From Sphingomonas sp. S-NIH.Pt15_0812 (lineage in GTDB: Bacteria; Pseudomonadota; Alphaproteobacteria; Sphingomonadales; Sphingomonadaceae), in contig NZ_QLJH01000004.1 in the NCBI RefSeq assembly GCF_003951315.1, positions 62,001 through 126,000 of the forward strand: a stretch of 64,000 nucleotides of DNA, in the 5' to 3' direction. The translations under genes and the position numbers were made by a program. This document shows positions 1 through 8,658 of the stretch, one piece after another. The stretch's first letter is position 1, and the number at the start of each line of letters is the position of its first letter. The notes under the pieces are model-generated. The model was not told where the DNA came from, made no database searches, and was given only the letters and a program-made list of their open reading frames with translations.

Positions 1-1
1 G

Positions 2-2560
2 GAGAAGGCGGCGGTCGGCGTCGTCGATATCGTCACCGTCGGCGACGTCGCCATCCACTCGCAGACCAGCATCGCCGACCTGGCCAAGCAGCTGCCCGGC
101 GTGTCGGTCAGCCGCGACCAGGGCCGCAACCAGAGCGCGACCGGCGAGGCGCAGTTCGTCACGATCCGCGGCTTCGACGCCAGCTACAATGCCTATACGC
201 TGGACGGGCTGCGCCTGCCGCAGACGGCGGGCAGCTCGCGCGCCATCTCGCTCAACCTCTTCTCGCCCTTCGCGATCGGCAACATCGTCGTCGACAAGAC
301 GCCGGGCGCGAACAAGGATTCGGACTCGATCGCGGGCATCATCGACCTGCGCACCCCGACCGCCTTCGACTTCGCCCAGCATTTCCTGCGCGCCCGCGTG
401 CTGGCGCAGGGAGCCGAGCAGGCGATCGCCCAGAAGCAGGAGGGGTTCGGCGGCGCGATCGGCCTGGACATGGCGCAGCGTTTCGGCGCGTCGAACCAGT
501 TCGGCCTTTATCTGGCCGGCTATTACGAGGAACGAGGCAACACCGCCGAATCGACCGCCGTGCAGAACGACTATCGCACCACCATGGCCAATGTCGGCAC
601 CGCGCGCGCCAATCCGACCGCGCTGTCGGCGGACGGGGTGCAGTGGAATTTCTACAACAACACAATCAAGCGCTACGGCGCGACCGGCGCGTTCGACTAT
701 CGGAGCGCGCCCGTGGATCTGTTCGCGCGGGTCAATTACGCGACCTATTTCAACACCAACACGATGAACCAGACGGGCCTGCGCAACGAGCTGACCAGCG
801 GCCAGACCAATCCCAATCCGAATGGCGGCCGCTACAATGCGGCGGGCGTCTTCACCCCCTATGGCATCAACCCGGCCAGCTATTTCCGCACCGAGGATGT
901 CGAGCAGGAACTGCTGTCGGCGCAGATCGGCGCGCACGCCCATGCCGGCGCCTTCACCGCCTCGCTGGAGGGCGGCTATGCCGATGGCCGGTTCGACCAG
1001 CCGCGACGGATCGAGGCGGCGTTCCGCGGCATCGCCTATAACGGCGCGGCCGGGAACACCGGCGTCGCGACCGCGGGACTGACCGTCGACCTCGGCGACC
1101 CGCGCTCACCGCGCCCGGTGCTCTCCTCGGGCGCGCAGGCCTATGTCGGCTCGCTCGACCGGCCGAGCCAGCTCTATATCCAGCAGGGCTATGATTACCT
1201 GACCGAGCGCAAGAAGACGCTGAAGGGCAGCATCGGCTGGACCGGCGAAGGCGTGCTGGCGTCGTTCGAGGTCGGCGGCCTGTACGAGGATTCGCATCGC
1301 GAGGGCCGCAGCCTCGCGCCCGACGAGACGCGCTACCGCTTCAGGACGCCGCTCCAGAACGGCACCGTCGTCGGCCCCACGATCAACCAGTATCTGGGCC
1401 AGGTGCTGACCCGCTTCCTGGACTATTACCCGGCGCGGCCGATCAAGGTGATGTCGCGGTCGCAGCTCGACGCGCAGCAGAGCGAGTATGTGCCCGCGCG
1501 CATCGCCGCCGTGTCGCAGACCACGATCAACAGCGGGCTGCGCGACGGCAATGAGAAGCGCAAGACCGCCTATGCCATGGCCAATCTGAAGGCGGGCACG
1601 CTGGAGGTGACGCCAGGCGTCCGCTACGAGGCGAACGACTTTTCCGGTCGCTTCTATTTCCGCAACGCGGACGGCAGCTACACCTTCGCCACGGCGGGGC
1701 GGAAATACGACCATGTCGACCCCAGCGTGCTGGCGGCGTGGCGGCCGGACGACCGGATCGTGGTGCGCGGCGCGGTGCGGTCCAGCTATGCGCGGCCCGG
1801 CTTCGACCTGATCGCCGGCCCGACCTCGATCTCGACCAGCAACGGCCAGACCGTTATCACCCAGCCCAATCCGAACCTGAAGCCGGTCGACGGCTGGAGC
1901 TATGATGCCGGGATCGAATATTATGGCGGCGTCGGCCGCTATGTGCAGATCGCCGCCTACTACAAGGACCTGAACAACTTCATCGTCTCAACCGCGTCGC
2001 GCTCCGCCGCCAGCCAGCCGGGCGCGGACAATGTCGTCTATATCCGCCCGATCAACGGCGGCAGCGGCACGGCGAAGGGCATCGAGGCCTCGGGGCGCTT
2101 CACGCTGGGCGACATGGTGGGATCGTCGATGCTCGGCAATGTCGGCGTCGGCGGCAACATCACCTATCAGCGGACGCGCGCCACCTATATGGTCTCGGCC
2201 ACCGACAGCCGCACGACCAGCCTGCCCCAGGCGCCCGACCTGATCTTCAACGCGGAGATCTTCTATGCCAGCGACGTGGTGCGGACGAACCTGTGGTACA
2301 ACCGCACCGGCCGCTTCCTGGCGACCGTGCAGGATTCGCAGCCGGACATCTATGTCCAGGCGGCGGGCGAGCTGAACTTCGGCCTGGCGTTCAAGGTGAC
2401 GCCGAACCTGGAGATCGGCGGATCGGTGCGCAACCTGCTCAACGAGCACACCTATTGGGCGACCACGGGGGCGGCGAAGACCTATATCTCGCCCGACCGC
2501 AATGGCGGCTATATGAAGACGGGGCGCGTCTTCCAGTTCAGCCTGACCATGTCGCGCTGA
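2..2560 (+). CDS. TonB-dependent outer-membrane receptor, 5' end outside window
   Basis: The reading frame is already open at base 2, so the signal peptide and the beginning of the plug lie upstream; 852 residues are visible. The visible start (IADLAKQLPGVSV) is the usual plug-domain opening, followed by VTIRGFDASYNAYTLDGLRLP and a plug loop ending in VDKTPGANKDSDSIAGIIDLRT. The rest is a long region of alternating aromatic/polar strands expected for the 22-stranded barrel, ending in a typical C-terminal phenylalanine strand (GRVFQFSLTMSR). The family imports iron chelates, vitamins or oligosaccharides using TonB energy; the substrate cannot be read from the sequence. A strong hairpin follows the stop codon and the next gene is convergent. 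Confidence 0.93.
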   Translation, partial: EKAAVGVVDIVTVGDVAIHSQTSIADLAKQLPGVSVSRDQGRNQSATGEAQFVTIRGFDASYNAYTLDGLRLPQTAGSSRAISLNLFSPFAIGNIVVDKTPGANKDSDSIAGIIDLRTPTAFDFAQHFLRARVLAQGAEQAIAQKQEGFGGAIGLDMAQRFGASNQFGLYLAGYYEERGNTAESTAVQNDYRTTMANVGTARANPTALSADGVQWNFYNNTIKRYGATGAFDYRSAPVDLFARVNYATYFNTNTMNQTGLRNELTSGQTNPNPNGGRYNAAGVFTPYGINPASYFRTEDVEQELLSAQIGAHAHAGAFTASLEGGYADGRFDQPRRIEAAFRGIAYNGAAGNTGVATAGLTVDLGDPRSPRPVLSSGAQAYVGSLDRPSQLYIQQGYDYLTERKKTLKGSIGWTGEGVLASFEVGGLYEDSHREGRSLAPDETRYRFRTPLQNGTVVGPTINQYLGQVLTRFLDYYPARPIKVMSRSQLDAQQSEYVPARIAAVSQTTINSGLRDGNEKRKTAYAMANLKAGTLEVTPGVRYEANDFSGRFYFRNADGSYTFATAGRKYDHVDPSVLAAWRPDDRIVVRGAVRSSYARPGFDLIAGPTSISTSNGQTVITQPNPNLKPVDGWSYDAGIEYYGGVGRYVQIAAYYKDLNNFIVSTASRSAASQPGADNVVYIRPINGGSGTAKGIEASGRFTLGDMVGSSMLGNVGVGGNITYQRTRATYMVSATDSRTTSLPQAPDLIFNAEIFYASDVVRTNLWYNRTGRFLATVQDSQPDIYVQAAGELNFGLAFKVTPNLEIGGSVRNLLNEHTYWATTGAAKTYISPDRNGGYMKTGRVFQFSLTMSR

Positions 2561-2567
2561 AGCGTGC

Positions 2568-2593
2568 GGGGGCCGGGCATCGCCCCGGCCCCC
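2568..2593. terminator. Strong GC hairpin between convergent genes
   Basis: GGGGGCCGGG (2568-2577) pairs with CCCGGCCCCC (2584-2593) around a 6-base loop. There is no T-run, so it may act as a hairpin-only or bidirectional terminator between the TonB receptor and ccmB. Confidence 0.55.
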
Positions 2594-2611
2594 GTCACCC
2601 GGCGGAGGATG

Positions 2612-3253
2612 TCAATCCATCCCCGCCCGGATCGCCGCGCCGGCCACGAACGGGCTGCCGGCGACGAGCAACAGGCTGGTCGCGGCGAGCAGCTTGAACG
2701 CGCCCGCCCCGCCCTCCGCCAGCGCGCCCGCGCCGAAGATCAGCAGCGGCACCGCCAGCGGCAGCATCAACAGCCCGGCAAGCGCGCCCGCGCCGCGAAA
2801 GCCGGCGGTCAGCGCCGCCACCGCCACCGCCAGGGCGGCGAGCGCCGGCGTGCCGATCAGCAGGCCCAGCTCCACCCGCCACAGCAGGACACCGGGCAGG
2901 CCGAGCAGCCCCGCCGCCGCGACCGCCGCCGCCATCAGCGGTGGCGCGAAGGTCAGCCAGTGCGCCACCATCCGCGCGGCGGCGACCAGCGCCAGCGACA
3001 GGCCACGCACCGCCAGCTGGTCGAACACGCCCTGCTCCAGGTCCGGCGCGACCAGCCGCTCGACCGGCAGCAGCGCCGCGAGCAGCGCCGCCGCCCAGAT
3101 CACCCCGCCGCCGATCCGCGCCAGCAACGCCGCATCCGGTCCGATCGCGAAGGGAAAGAGCGTCGCCACCAGCAGGAAGAAGATCACGACCAGGGTCGCG
3201 CCGCCGCCCGCATAGCCGCGCCGCACGTCGCGGGCGATCAGCGCGATCAGCAT
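2612..3253 (-). CDS. ccmB: Heme exporter subunit CcmB
   Basis: A 213-residue, very hydrophobic protein with about six membrane segments, the usual size for CcmB, the permease that works with CcmA in cytochrome c maturation. It starts with MLIALIARDVRRGYAGGG, the typical CcmB N-terminus. The start codon lies inside the last codons of ccmA (7-base overlap), which together with the family identity of both genes makes the assignment firm. Downstream there is only a convergent TonB receptor, so ccmC and the other ccm genes must be elsewhere. The exported cytochrome encoded at 11275-11979 would be a client of this pathway. Confidence 0.88.
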   Translation of the reverse strand: MLIALIARDVRRGYAGGGATLVVIFFLLVATLFPFAIGPDAALLARIGGGVIWAAALLAALLPVERLVAPDLEQGVFDQLAVRGLSLALVAAARMVAHWLTFAPPLMAAAVAAAGLLGLPGVLLWRVELGLLIGTPALAALAVAVAALTAGFRGAGALAGLLMLPLAVPLLIFGAGALAEGGAGAFKLLAATSLLLVAGSPFVAGAAIRAGMD

Positions 3254-3837
3254 GGCGCATCCGGCATCGCGGTCAGCTCGACCGCCTGCGCCCCCGGCAG
3301 CGTCAGTGGCACATGCGTCGCGACCAGCACCGCGCCGCCGCCGGCCCGGTGCGCGGCGACCAGTGCCTCCAGCCGCGCGACCGCCGCGACATCCAGTCCG
3401 TTCGCCGGCTCGTCGAGCAACCACAGCGCCGCGCCGCTCGCCACCACCCGCGCCAGCGCGGCGCGGCGGCGTTGCCCGGTGGACAACATCTTCACCGGCA
3501 CGTCGCGCAGCGCGGCCATCTCGACCCCTTCCAGCGCCGCCGCCACCCGGTCGCGGCCGCCGTCCAGCCGCGCCCAGAAATCGAGCGCCCGCCCCAGGGA
3601 CAGTTCCGGATCGAGCGCCGCCGCCTCGCCCAGCAAGGTGCGCGACGGCGCGACCACGCGTCCCGCCGCCGGCGCCAGCATCCCGGCGCACAGCCGCAAC
3701 AGGCTCGACTTGCCGACGCCGTTCGGCCCGGTGACCACCGCCGCCGCGCCCGCCGCCAGTCGCAGGTCGAGCCCGGCGAACAGCATCCGCCCGCCCCGGA
3801 CGCAGGCGACGCCCTCCAACGTCAGCGGCGCGCTCAA
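3247..3837 (-). CDS. ccmA: Heme exporter ATP-binding protein CcmA
   Basis: A 196-residue ABC ATPase of CcmA size. Walker A GPNGVGKS is at residues 37-44, the signature LSTGQ at 118-122, Walker B ALWLLDEP at 137-144, and the switch histidine is in VATHVPL. The start used is a TTG whose last two bases overlap the TGA stop of the upstream protease gene (TTGA), implying translational coupling; no ATG fits better. It overlaps ccmB at the other end, so protease-ccmA-ccmB is one tight operon. CcmAB energises release of holo-CcmE during cytochrome c assembly. Confidence 0.9.
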   Translation of the reverse strand: MSAPLTLEGVACVRGGRMLFAGLDLRLAAGAAAVVTGPNGVGKSSLLRLCAGMLAPAAGRVVAPSRTLLGEAAALDPELSLGRALDFWARLDGGRDRVAAALEGVEMAALRDVPVKMLSTGQRRRAALARVVASGAALWLLDEPANGLDVAAVARLEALVAAHRAGGGAVLVATHVPLTLPGAQAVELTAMPDAPC

Positions 3838-4256
3838 TCCTCCACCGAATCTTCCAGCGCGTGCATGTCGTCATCCGACAGGCCGAAATGATGGCCGATC
3901 TCATGCACCGTGACATGCGCGACCAGATCGTCCAGCCGCACGCCCGTCTCGATCCATTCCTCCAGGATCGCCCGGCGATAGAGATGGATGCGATCGGGCA
4001 TCGCACCCGACTCCATCGCCGATTTCTCACCGATCGGGCGACCGTCGTAGAGTCCGGTCAGCTCGAACGGGTCGTCCAGGCCCAGCGCCGCCAGCACCTC
4101 GTCATCGGCGAATTCCTCGACCAGCAGCACCACGTCGCCCAGATGCGCGGCAAAGGCGGGAGGCAGGCGCTCGATCGTCGCGCGGGCGACCGATTCGATC
4201 CAGGCGGCGTCGGGCGCTTCTGCGAAATCGGGGCGGGCGGGGTCTTGCCGATCCAT
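3834..4256 (-). CDS. Minimal zincin-type metallopeptidase family protein
   Basis: About 140 residues with the zinc-binding motif HEIGHH at 118-123 near the C-terminus followed by FGLSDDDMH, which is the layout of the small single-domain zincin family (Pfam PF06262-like). The N-terminal half contains the conserved acidic region LLVEEFADDEVL. The start chosen is the ATG at 4256; another ATG four codons upstream (4268) is possible. The stop overlaps the ccmA start. Substrate and role of this family are unknown. A perfect 14-bp palindrome GGCCCGCGCGGGCC (4270-4283) lies between this gene and the divergent pterin dehydratase gene and could belong to the shared promoter region. Confidence 0.8.
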   Translation of the reverse strand: MDRQDPARPDFAEAPDAAWIESVARATIERLPPAFAAHLGDVVLLVEEFADDEVLAALGLDDPFELTGLYDGRPIGEKSAMESGAMPDRIHLYRRAILEEWIETGVRLDDLVAHVTVHEIGHHFGLSDDDMHALEDSVED

Positions 4257-4305
4257 GCCGACCGCCATAGGCCCGCGCGGGCCGTAGGGGCAATAAGGGG
4301 AGCGG

Positions 4306-4602
4306 ATGATGGTCGAGGCACTCAGCGAAGCGGAACGGGCGGAAGCGCTCGACGGCCTGCCCGAATGGGACCATGACGAGGCGCGCGACGCGATCACGCG
4401 CACCATCGTCTTCGCCGATTTCATCGAGGCGTTCGGCTTCATGACGCAGGTGGCGCTGATCGCCGAGCGGATGAACCATCATCCCGAATGGTCGAACGTC
4501 TACAACCGCGTCGAAATCCTGCTCACCACCCATGACGCGGGCGGCCTGTCGCCACGCGACATCGACATGGCCCAGGCGATCGACGCGATCGTCGAGGAAT
4601 AA
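4306..4602 (+). CDS. phhB: 4a-hydroxytetrahydrobiopterin dehydratase
   Basis: A 98-residue protein matching pterin-4a-carbinolamine dehydratase in length and motif. The active-site pattern is visible as [16 protein letters not shown], with the conserved double histidine. The enzyme dehydrates 4a-hydroxytetrahydropterin, recycling the cofactor of aromatic amino acid hydroxylases; no phenylalanine hydroxylase gene is in this window. The first ATG (4306) follows AGGGGAGCGG at a good distance, so the start is well supported. It ends in front of a composite repeat that separates it from convergent serA. Confidence 0.9.
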   Translation: MMVEALSEAERAEALDGLPEWDHDEARDAITRTIVFADFIEAFGFMTQVALIAERMNHHPEWSNVYNRVEILLTTHDAGGLSPRDIDMAQAIDAIVEE

Positions 4603-4606
4603 AATC

Positions 4607-4784
4607 CTTCCCCGCCGGGGAGCATCGCAAGCCCCCTTCCTGCCATCCCGGCGAAGGCCGGGATCCAGTGGGGGGGACGCTGGCAGGCTTCCACCTCCGC
4701 TCCCAAACCGGACCCCGGCCTCCGCCGGGGTGGAGCGTGAGGGAGATGACAGCCAGCCCTTTGCGACGCCCCCCGGCGGGGAAG
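4607..4784. repeat. Composite repeat: family B palindromes inside a 24-bp inverted repeat
   Basis: Outer arms at 4607-4630 and 4761-4784 are inverted copies of each other (CTTCCCCGCCGGGG at the start; CCCCGGCGGGGAAG at the end) with two mismatches. Inside, 4636-4733 holds two palindromic modules: CCCGGCGAAGGCCGGG followed by ATCCAGTGGGGGGACG, and CCCCGGCCTCCGCCGGGG. The same modules recur at 51121-51233. It sits between two convergent genes and could form a bidirectional terminator. Confidence 0.8.
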
Positions 4785-4794
4785 CGTCAAGCGA

Positions 4795-6372
4795 TCAGAA
4801 CGACAGGCCCATGGCGGTCTTCACGCCCGGCAGCGCCTTGACCTGCGCCAGCAGCGCGGCGGTCACCGGCTCGTCGACCGACAGCAGCAGCACCGCCTCG
4901 CCGCCCGCCGAGCGGCGGCCGAGGTGGAAGGTGCCGATATTGACGCCCGCCTCGCCCAGCGTGGTGCCGAGCCGGCCGATGAAGCCCGGCGCGTCCTCGT
5001 TGACGACATAGAGCATCGAGCCGACCAAGTCGGCCTCGACCTTGATGCCGAACAGCTCGACCAGACGCGGCGCCTGATCGCCGAACAGCGTGCCGGCGAC
5101 CGAACGCTCGCCATCGGCGGTGCGCACCGCGACGCGGACCAGCGTGTGATAGTCGCCCTCGCGCTCCGAACGGATCTCGCGCACCTCGATGCCGCGATCG
5201 CGGGCAAGGAGCGGCGCGTTGACCATGTTGACGGTCGCGGTCTGCGTCCCCAGGAAGCCGGCCAGCACCGCGCTGGTGATCGGCTTCTGGTTCAGCTCGG
5301 CCGCCGCGCCCTCGACATGCACCGAGATGCGGTCGATCGCACCGGTCGACAACTGGCCGACCAGTGCGCCCAGCTTTTCCGCCAGTGCCATATAGGGCTT
5401 CAGCTTCGGCGCTTCCTCGGCCGACAGGCTGGGCATGTTGAGCGCGTTGGTGACGCCGCCCGACACCAGGAAATCGGCCATCTGCTCGGCGACCTGGATC
5501 GCGACATTGACCTGCGCCTCGGTGGTCGACGCGCCCAGATGCGGGGTGGAGATGAAGTTGGGCGTGTTGAACAGCGGCGATTCCTTCGCCGGCTCGGTCA
5601 CGAACACGTCGAGCGCCGCGCCCGCGACATGGCCCGAATCGAGCCCCGCCTTCAGCGCCGCCTCGTCGATCAGGCCGCCGCGCGCGCAGTTGATGATGCG
5701 CACGCCCTTCTTGGTCTTGGCGAGATTCTCCGCCGACAGGATGTTGCGCGTCTGGTCGGTCAGCGGCGTGTGCAGCGTGATGAAGTCGGCGCGGGCCAGC
5801 AGCTCGTCCAGCGTCACCTTCTCCACGCCCATCTCCAGCGCGCGCTCCGGCGTCAGGAAGGGATCGAAGGCGACGACCTTCATCTTCAGGCCGCGGGCGC
5901 GGTCGGCGACGATCGAGCCGATATTGCCGGCGCCGATCAGGCCCAGCGTCTTGCTGGTCAGCTCGACGCCCATGAAGCGGTTCTTCTCCCACTTGCCGGC
6001 CTGGGTCGAGGCATCGGCCTCGGGCAGCTGGCGGGCCAGCGCGAACATCAGCGCGATGGCGTGTTCGGCGGTGGTGATCGAGTTGCCGAACGGGGTGTTC
6101 ATCACCACCACGCCCTTGGCGCTGGCGGCGGGGATGTCGACATTGTCGACGCCGATGCCGGCGCGGCCGACGACCTTCAGCTTGGTCGCATGCTCCAGGA
6201 TCTCCTTGGTGACCTTGGTGGAGCTGCGGATCGCCAGGCCGTCATAGTCGCCGATGATCGCCATCAGCTCGGCCGGCGTCTTGCCGGTGATCTCGTCCAC
6301 CTCGACGCCACGCTCGCGGAAGATCTGCGCGGCCTTGGGGTCCATCTTGTCGGAAATGAGAACTTTGACCAT
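4795..6372 (-). CDS. serA: D-3-phosphoglycerate dehydrogenase
   Basis: A 525-residue long-form PGDH catalysing the first step of serine synthesis (3-phosphoglycerate to phosphohydroxypyruvate). The NAD-binding GAGNIG is at 147-152, the catalytic triad is R231 (NCARGG), E260 (VTEP) and H278 (TPHLG), followed by an intervening domain and a C-terminal ACT domain from about 455. The start MVKVLISDKMDP is preceded by AAAGGGA; an in-frame extension upstream runs into a repeat and is not used. It lies 117 bases downstream of serC on the same strand, with a diverged 90-bp-type repeat in between. Confidence 0.96.
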   Translation of the reverse strand: MVKVLISDKMDPKAAQIFRERGVEVDEITGKTPAELMAIIGDYDGLAIRSSTKVTKEILEHATKLKVVGRAGIGVDNVDIPAASAKGVVVMNTPFGNSITTAEHAIALMFALARQLPEADASTQAGKWEKNRFMGVELTSKTLGLIGAGNIGSIVADRARGLKMKVVAFDPFLTPERALEMGVEKVTLDELLARADFITLHTPLTDQTRNILSAENLAKTKKGVRIINCARGGLIDEAALKAGLDSGHVAGAALDVFVTEPAKESPLFNTPNFISTPHLGASTTEAQVNVAIQVAEQMADFLVSGGVTNALNMPSLSAEEAPKLKPYMALAEKLGALVGQLSTGAIDRISVHVEGAAAELNQKPITSAVLAGFLGTQTATVNMVNAPLLARDRGIEVREIRSEREGDYHTLVRVAVRTADGERSVAGTLFGDQAPRLVELFGIKVEADLVGSMLYVVNEDAPGFIGRLGTTLGEAGVNIGTFHLGRRSAGGEAVLLLSVDEPVTAALLAQVKALPGVKTAMGLSF

Positions 6373-6399
6373 GGGAATTTCCCTTTCATGCGCGAACCC

Positions 6400-6480
6400 G
6401 CGCTCCTGCACACGCAGGAGCCCAGGGCCACGGGCAACATCGATTGAAATACCGGGCTCCCGCCTGCGCGGGAGCAGGGG
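6400..6480. repeat. Diverged copy of repeat family A
   Basis: GCTCCTGCACACGCAGGAGC is followed by CCAGGGCCA and, about 45 bases on, by GGGCTCCCGCCTGCGCGGGAGC. The double-palindrome layout matches the 90-bp copies at 11034, 24584 and 45615, but the core is degraded. It lies between serC and serA and may form a hairpin in their transcript. Confidence 0.65.
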
Positions 6481-6489
6481 AGCGCGGGT

Positions 6490-7644
6490 TCAGCCCGCCT
6501 TGGCCGTGGCGTAGGCCCAGTCGAGCCACGGCCCCAGCGCCTCGATATCGGCGGTGTCGACCGTCGCGCCGCACCAGATGCGCAGACCGGCTGGCGCATC
6601 GCGATAACCGGCGACGTCGAACGCCGCGCCTTCCTTCTCCAGCAGCGCCGCCATCTTCTTGATGAACGCCTCGTCCGCGCCCTCGACGGTCAGACAGACG
6701 CTGGTCTTGGACCGCGTCGCCGGATCGGCCGCCAGATGGCCCAGCCAGTCGCGCGCCTCGACGATCGCATCGAGCGCGGCGGCATTGGCGTCGGATCGGG
6801 CGATCAGCCCGTTCTCGCCCAGCCCCTTGGCCCATTCCAGCGCGAAGATCGCATCTTCCACCGCCAGCATCGACGGGGTGTTGATCGTCTCGCCCTTGAA
6901 CACGCCCTCGGCCAGCTTGCCCTTGGACACCAGGCGGAACACCTTGGGCAGCGGCCAGGCGGGGGTGTAGGTCTCCAGCCGCTCGACCGCGCGCGGGCCC
7001 AGGATCAGCACGCCATGCGCGCCCTCGCCGCCCAGCACCTTCTGCCAGGAGAAGGTGGCGACATCGATCCTCGCCCAGTCGATGTCATAGGCGAACACGC
7101 CCGAGGTCGCATCGGCGAAGGACAGGCCCTCGCGGGTCTCAGGGATGAAGTCGGCGTTCGGCACGCGCACGCCGCTGGTCGTGCCGTTCCAGGTGAACAG
7201 CACGTCGGTGGACCAGTCGATCGCGCCCAGGTCGGGCAGCTGGCCGTAATCGGCGCGGATCACGGTCGGATCGATCTTGAGCTGCTTGACCGCATCGGTC
7301 ACCCAGCCCTCGCCGAAGCTTTCCCAGGCGAGCGCGGTGACGCCGCGGGCGCCCAGCATCGTCCACATCGCCATTTCGAACGCGCCCGTGTCCGAGCCGG
7401 GGACGATGCCGATGCGATGCGTGTCGGGGAGCTTCAGCACCTCGCGCATCAGGTCGATGCAATATTGCAGCCGCTGCTTGCCGAGCTTCGAGCGGTGCGA
7501 ACGGCCGAGGCTGTCGGTCGCGAGCTTGGCGGCATCCCAGCCTGGCGGCTTGGCGCAGGGACCGGAGCTGAAAAAGGGACGGGCCGGCGTGGTGCCGGGC
7601 TTCGCGGGCGCAAGAGTGGCGTCGGCGGCAGTCGTATCAGTCAT
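6490..7644 (-). CDS. serC: Phosphoserine aminotransferase
   Basis: A 384-residue PLP enzyme of the alphaproteobacterial SerC type, converting 3-phosphohydroxypyruvate and glutamate to phosphoserine. The PLP lysine is K202 in TFSWQKVLGGEG; the N-terminal substrate-binding segment FFSSGPCAKPPGW and the SDTGAFE phosphate-cup motif are present. It precedes serA on the same strand, so two of the three serine-pathway steps are encoded together; serB is not in the window. The start ATG lies 8 bases after GAGGAGAG, which is partly sequestered in a leader hairpin. Confidence 0.95.
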   Translation of the reverse strand: MTDTTAADATLAPAKPGTTPARPFFSSGPCAKPPGWDAAKLATDSLGRSHRSKLGKQRLQYCIDLMREVLKLPDTHRIGIVPGSDTGAFEMAMWTMLGARGVTALAWESFGEGWVTDAVKQLKIDPTVIRADYGQLPDLGAIDWSTDVLFTWNGTTSGVRVPNADFIPETREGLSFADATSGVFAYDIDWARIDVATFSWQKVLGGEGAHGVLILGPRAVERLETYTPAWPLPKVFRLVSKGKLAEGVFKGETINTPSMLAVEDAIFALEWAKGLGENGLIARSDANAAALDAIVEARDWLGHLAADPATRSKTSVCLTVEGADEAFIKKMAALLEKEGAAFDVAGYRDAPAGLRIWCGATVDTADIEALGPWLDWAYATAKAG

Positions 7645-7692
7645 TTAAGACTCTCCTCACAGAGAGCACGCGCGGCGTTGGGACCGCGTGGC
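7645..7692 (-). ncRNA. Candidate serC leader RNA (RF00517-like)
   Basis: In the 50 bases upstream of serC two hairpins can form on the minus strand: CACGCG/CGCGTG (7685-7690 with 7667-7672), then CTCTC/GAGAG (7662-7666 with 7651-7655) around TGTGAG. The second hairpin contains the ribosome binding site. Position (directly before serC-serA in an alphaproteobacterium) and layout fit the reported serC motif; I could not run a covariance model. Confidence 0.55.
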
Positions 7693-7953
7693 CCGTCGAC
7701 GGCCCTAGGCGAAAGCCGACCGCTTGCCAACCTGGATTTGGTCCGGCTGGACGATTAGGGGAGGCCGGCACGGGCCGAAGGTGGCAGGCAAATCCGACGC
7801 CCCGTCACAAGGTCCTGCAAAGGCAGCGCTTTGCGCCTGGCACGGGATGGTTGCCGAGGTCGACGTTCCACGCCTCCTGCTCCATCCCGGACGGGGGCCG
7901 GAATGGGAAATCGCGGTCGCGGGAGCCCCTGGCCTGGCGAATCGAACGGGAGA
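7693..7953. other. Divergent intergenic region serC / extensin-like gene
   Basis: No convincing gene. On the minus strand TTGGCA and TAGGGC are 17 bases apart just upstream of the leader and form a weak promoter candidate for serC. An in-frame upstream extension of the lipoprotein gene enters this region but lacks protein-like features. Confidence 0.4.
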
Positions 7954-8616
7954 ATGGGTTTGCGGTCACGGACGATCACCACCGGCGTCATGCTCGCCCT
8001 GACGCTCGCCGGCTGCGGCCGGGTCGATCGGCCGACCCGCCAGGCGTCCCGTCCCGAACCCTATCGCCCCTCCGCCCGCGAGACCGCACAGTGCGAGGCC
8101 GATCTGCGCCGCGAAGGCGTCGACTATCGCCGCCTGCCCGACAAGGAACTGGGGCCGGGCTGCGGCCTGTACGGCGCGGTGCAGCTGACCGATATCGGCG
8201 TGCCCGTCACCGGCGTCACCGCGATGCGCTGCGGCAATGCGCGGGCCTTTGCCGGCTGGGTCCGCAACGCCGTCGCCCCCGCCGCGTGGCAGATCCTGGG
8301 CTCGGAACTGGTCAGGGTGGAGGGGATGGGGACCTATGCCTGCCGCAACATCGTCGGCAGCAAGCGGATCGGCGACCGGCGCTCCGGCCATGCGCTGGCC
8401 AATGCGGTCGATGTCGGCGGCTTCGTGTTGAAGGACGGGCGGCGGGTCACCTTGCTGAACGACTGGACCTCGTCCGACCCGCGCGTGCGGCAATTCTGGA
8501 CGACGATCCGCGCCTCCGCCTGCAAGCGATTCGGCACCGTGCTGTCGCCTGACTATAACGCCGCCCACCGTAACCACCTGCATCTGGAGGACGATGCCGC
8601 GCATTTCTGCCGCTGA
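7954..8616 (+). CDS. Extensin-like C-terminal domain lipoprotein
   Basis: A 220-residue protein with a lipoprotein signal (hydrophobic stretch ending in LTLAGC) and an Extensin-like_C domain. The domain shows SGHALANAVDVGGF and the C-terminal HRNHLHLE, the paired His/Asp motifs that resemble the zinc site of M15 peptidoglycan carboxypeptidases; several cysteines are conserved. It is therefore likely anchored in the periplasm and may act on cell wall, although no member of the family is well characterised. The start MGLRSRTITTG was chosen because it places the signal peptide at the N-terminus; an upstream in-frame ATG would add 41 unusual residues. Confidence 0.82.
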   Translation: MGLRSRTITTGVMLALTLAGCGRVDRPTRQASRPEPYRPSARETAQCEADLRREGVDYRRLPDKELGPGCGLYGAVQLTDIGVPVTGVTAMRCGNARAFAGWVRNAVAPAAWQILGSELVRVEGMGTYACRNIVGSKRIGDRRSGHALANAVDVGGFVLKDGRRVTLLNDWTSSDPRVRQFWTTIRASACKRFGTVLSPDYNAAHRNHLHLEDDAAHFCR

Positions 8617-8658
8617 TCGGGCTTTGCGCGGGGCCGCGATTATGGCTACGACCCGGCG

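Noticed and set aside
7720..7735. Promoter for serC (TTGGCA, 17 bases, TAGGGC)
   Set aside because: The -10 part is poor and alphaproteobacterial promoters are degenerate, so it is mentioned only as weak within the intergenic entry.
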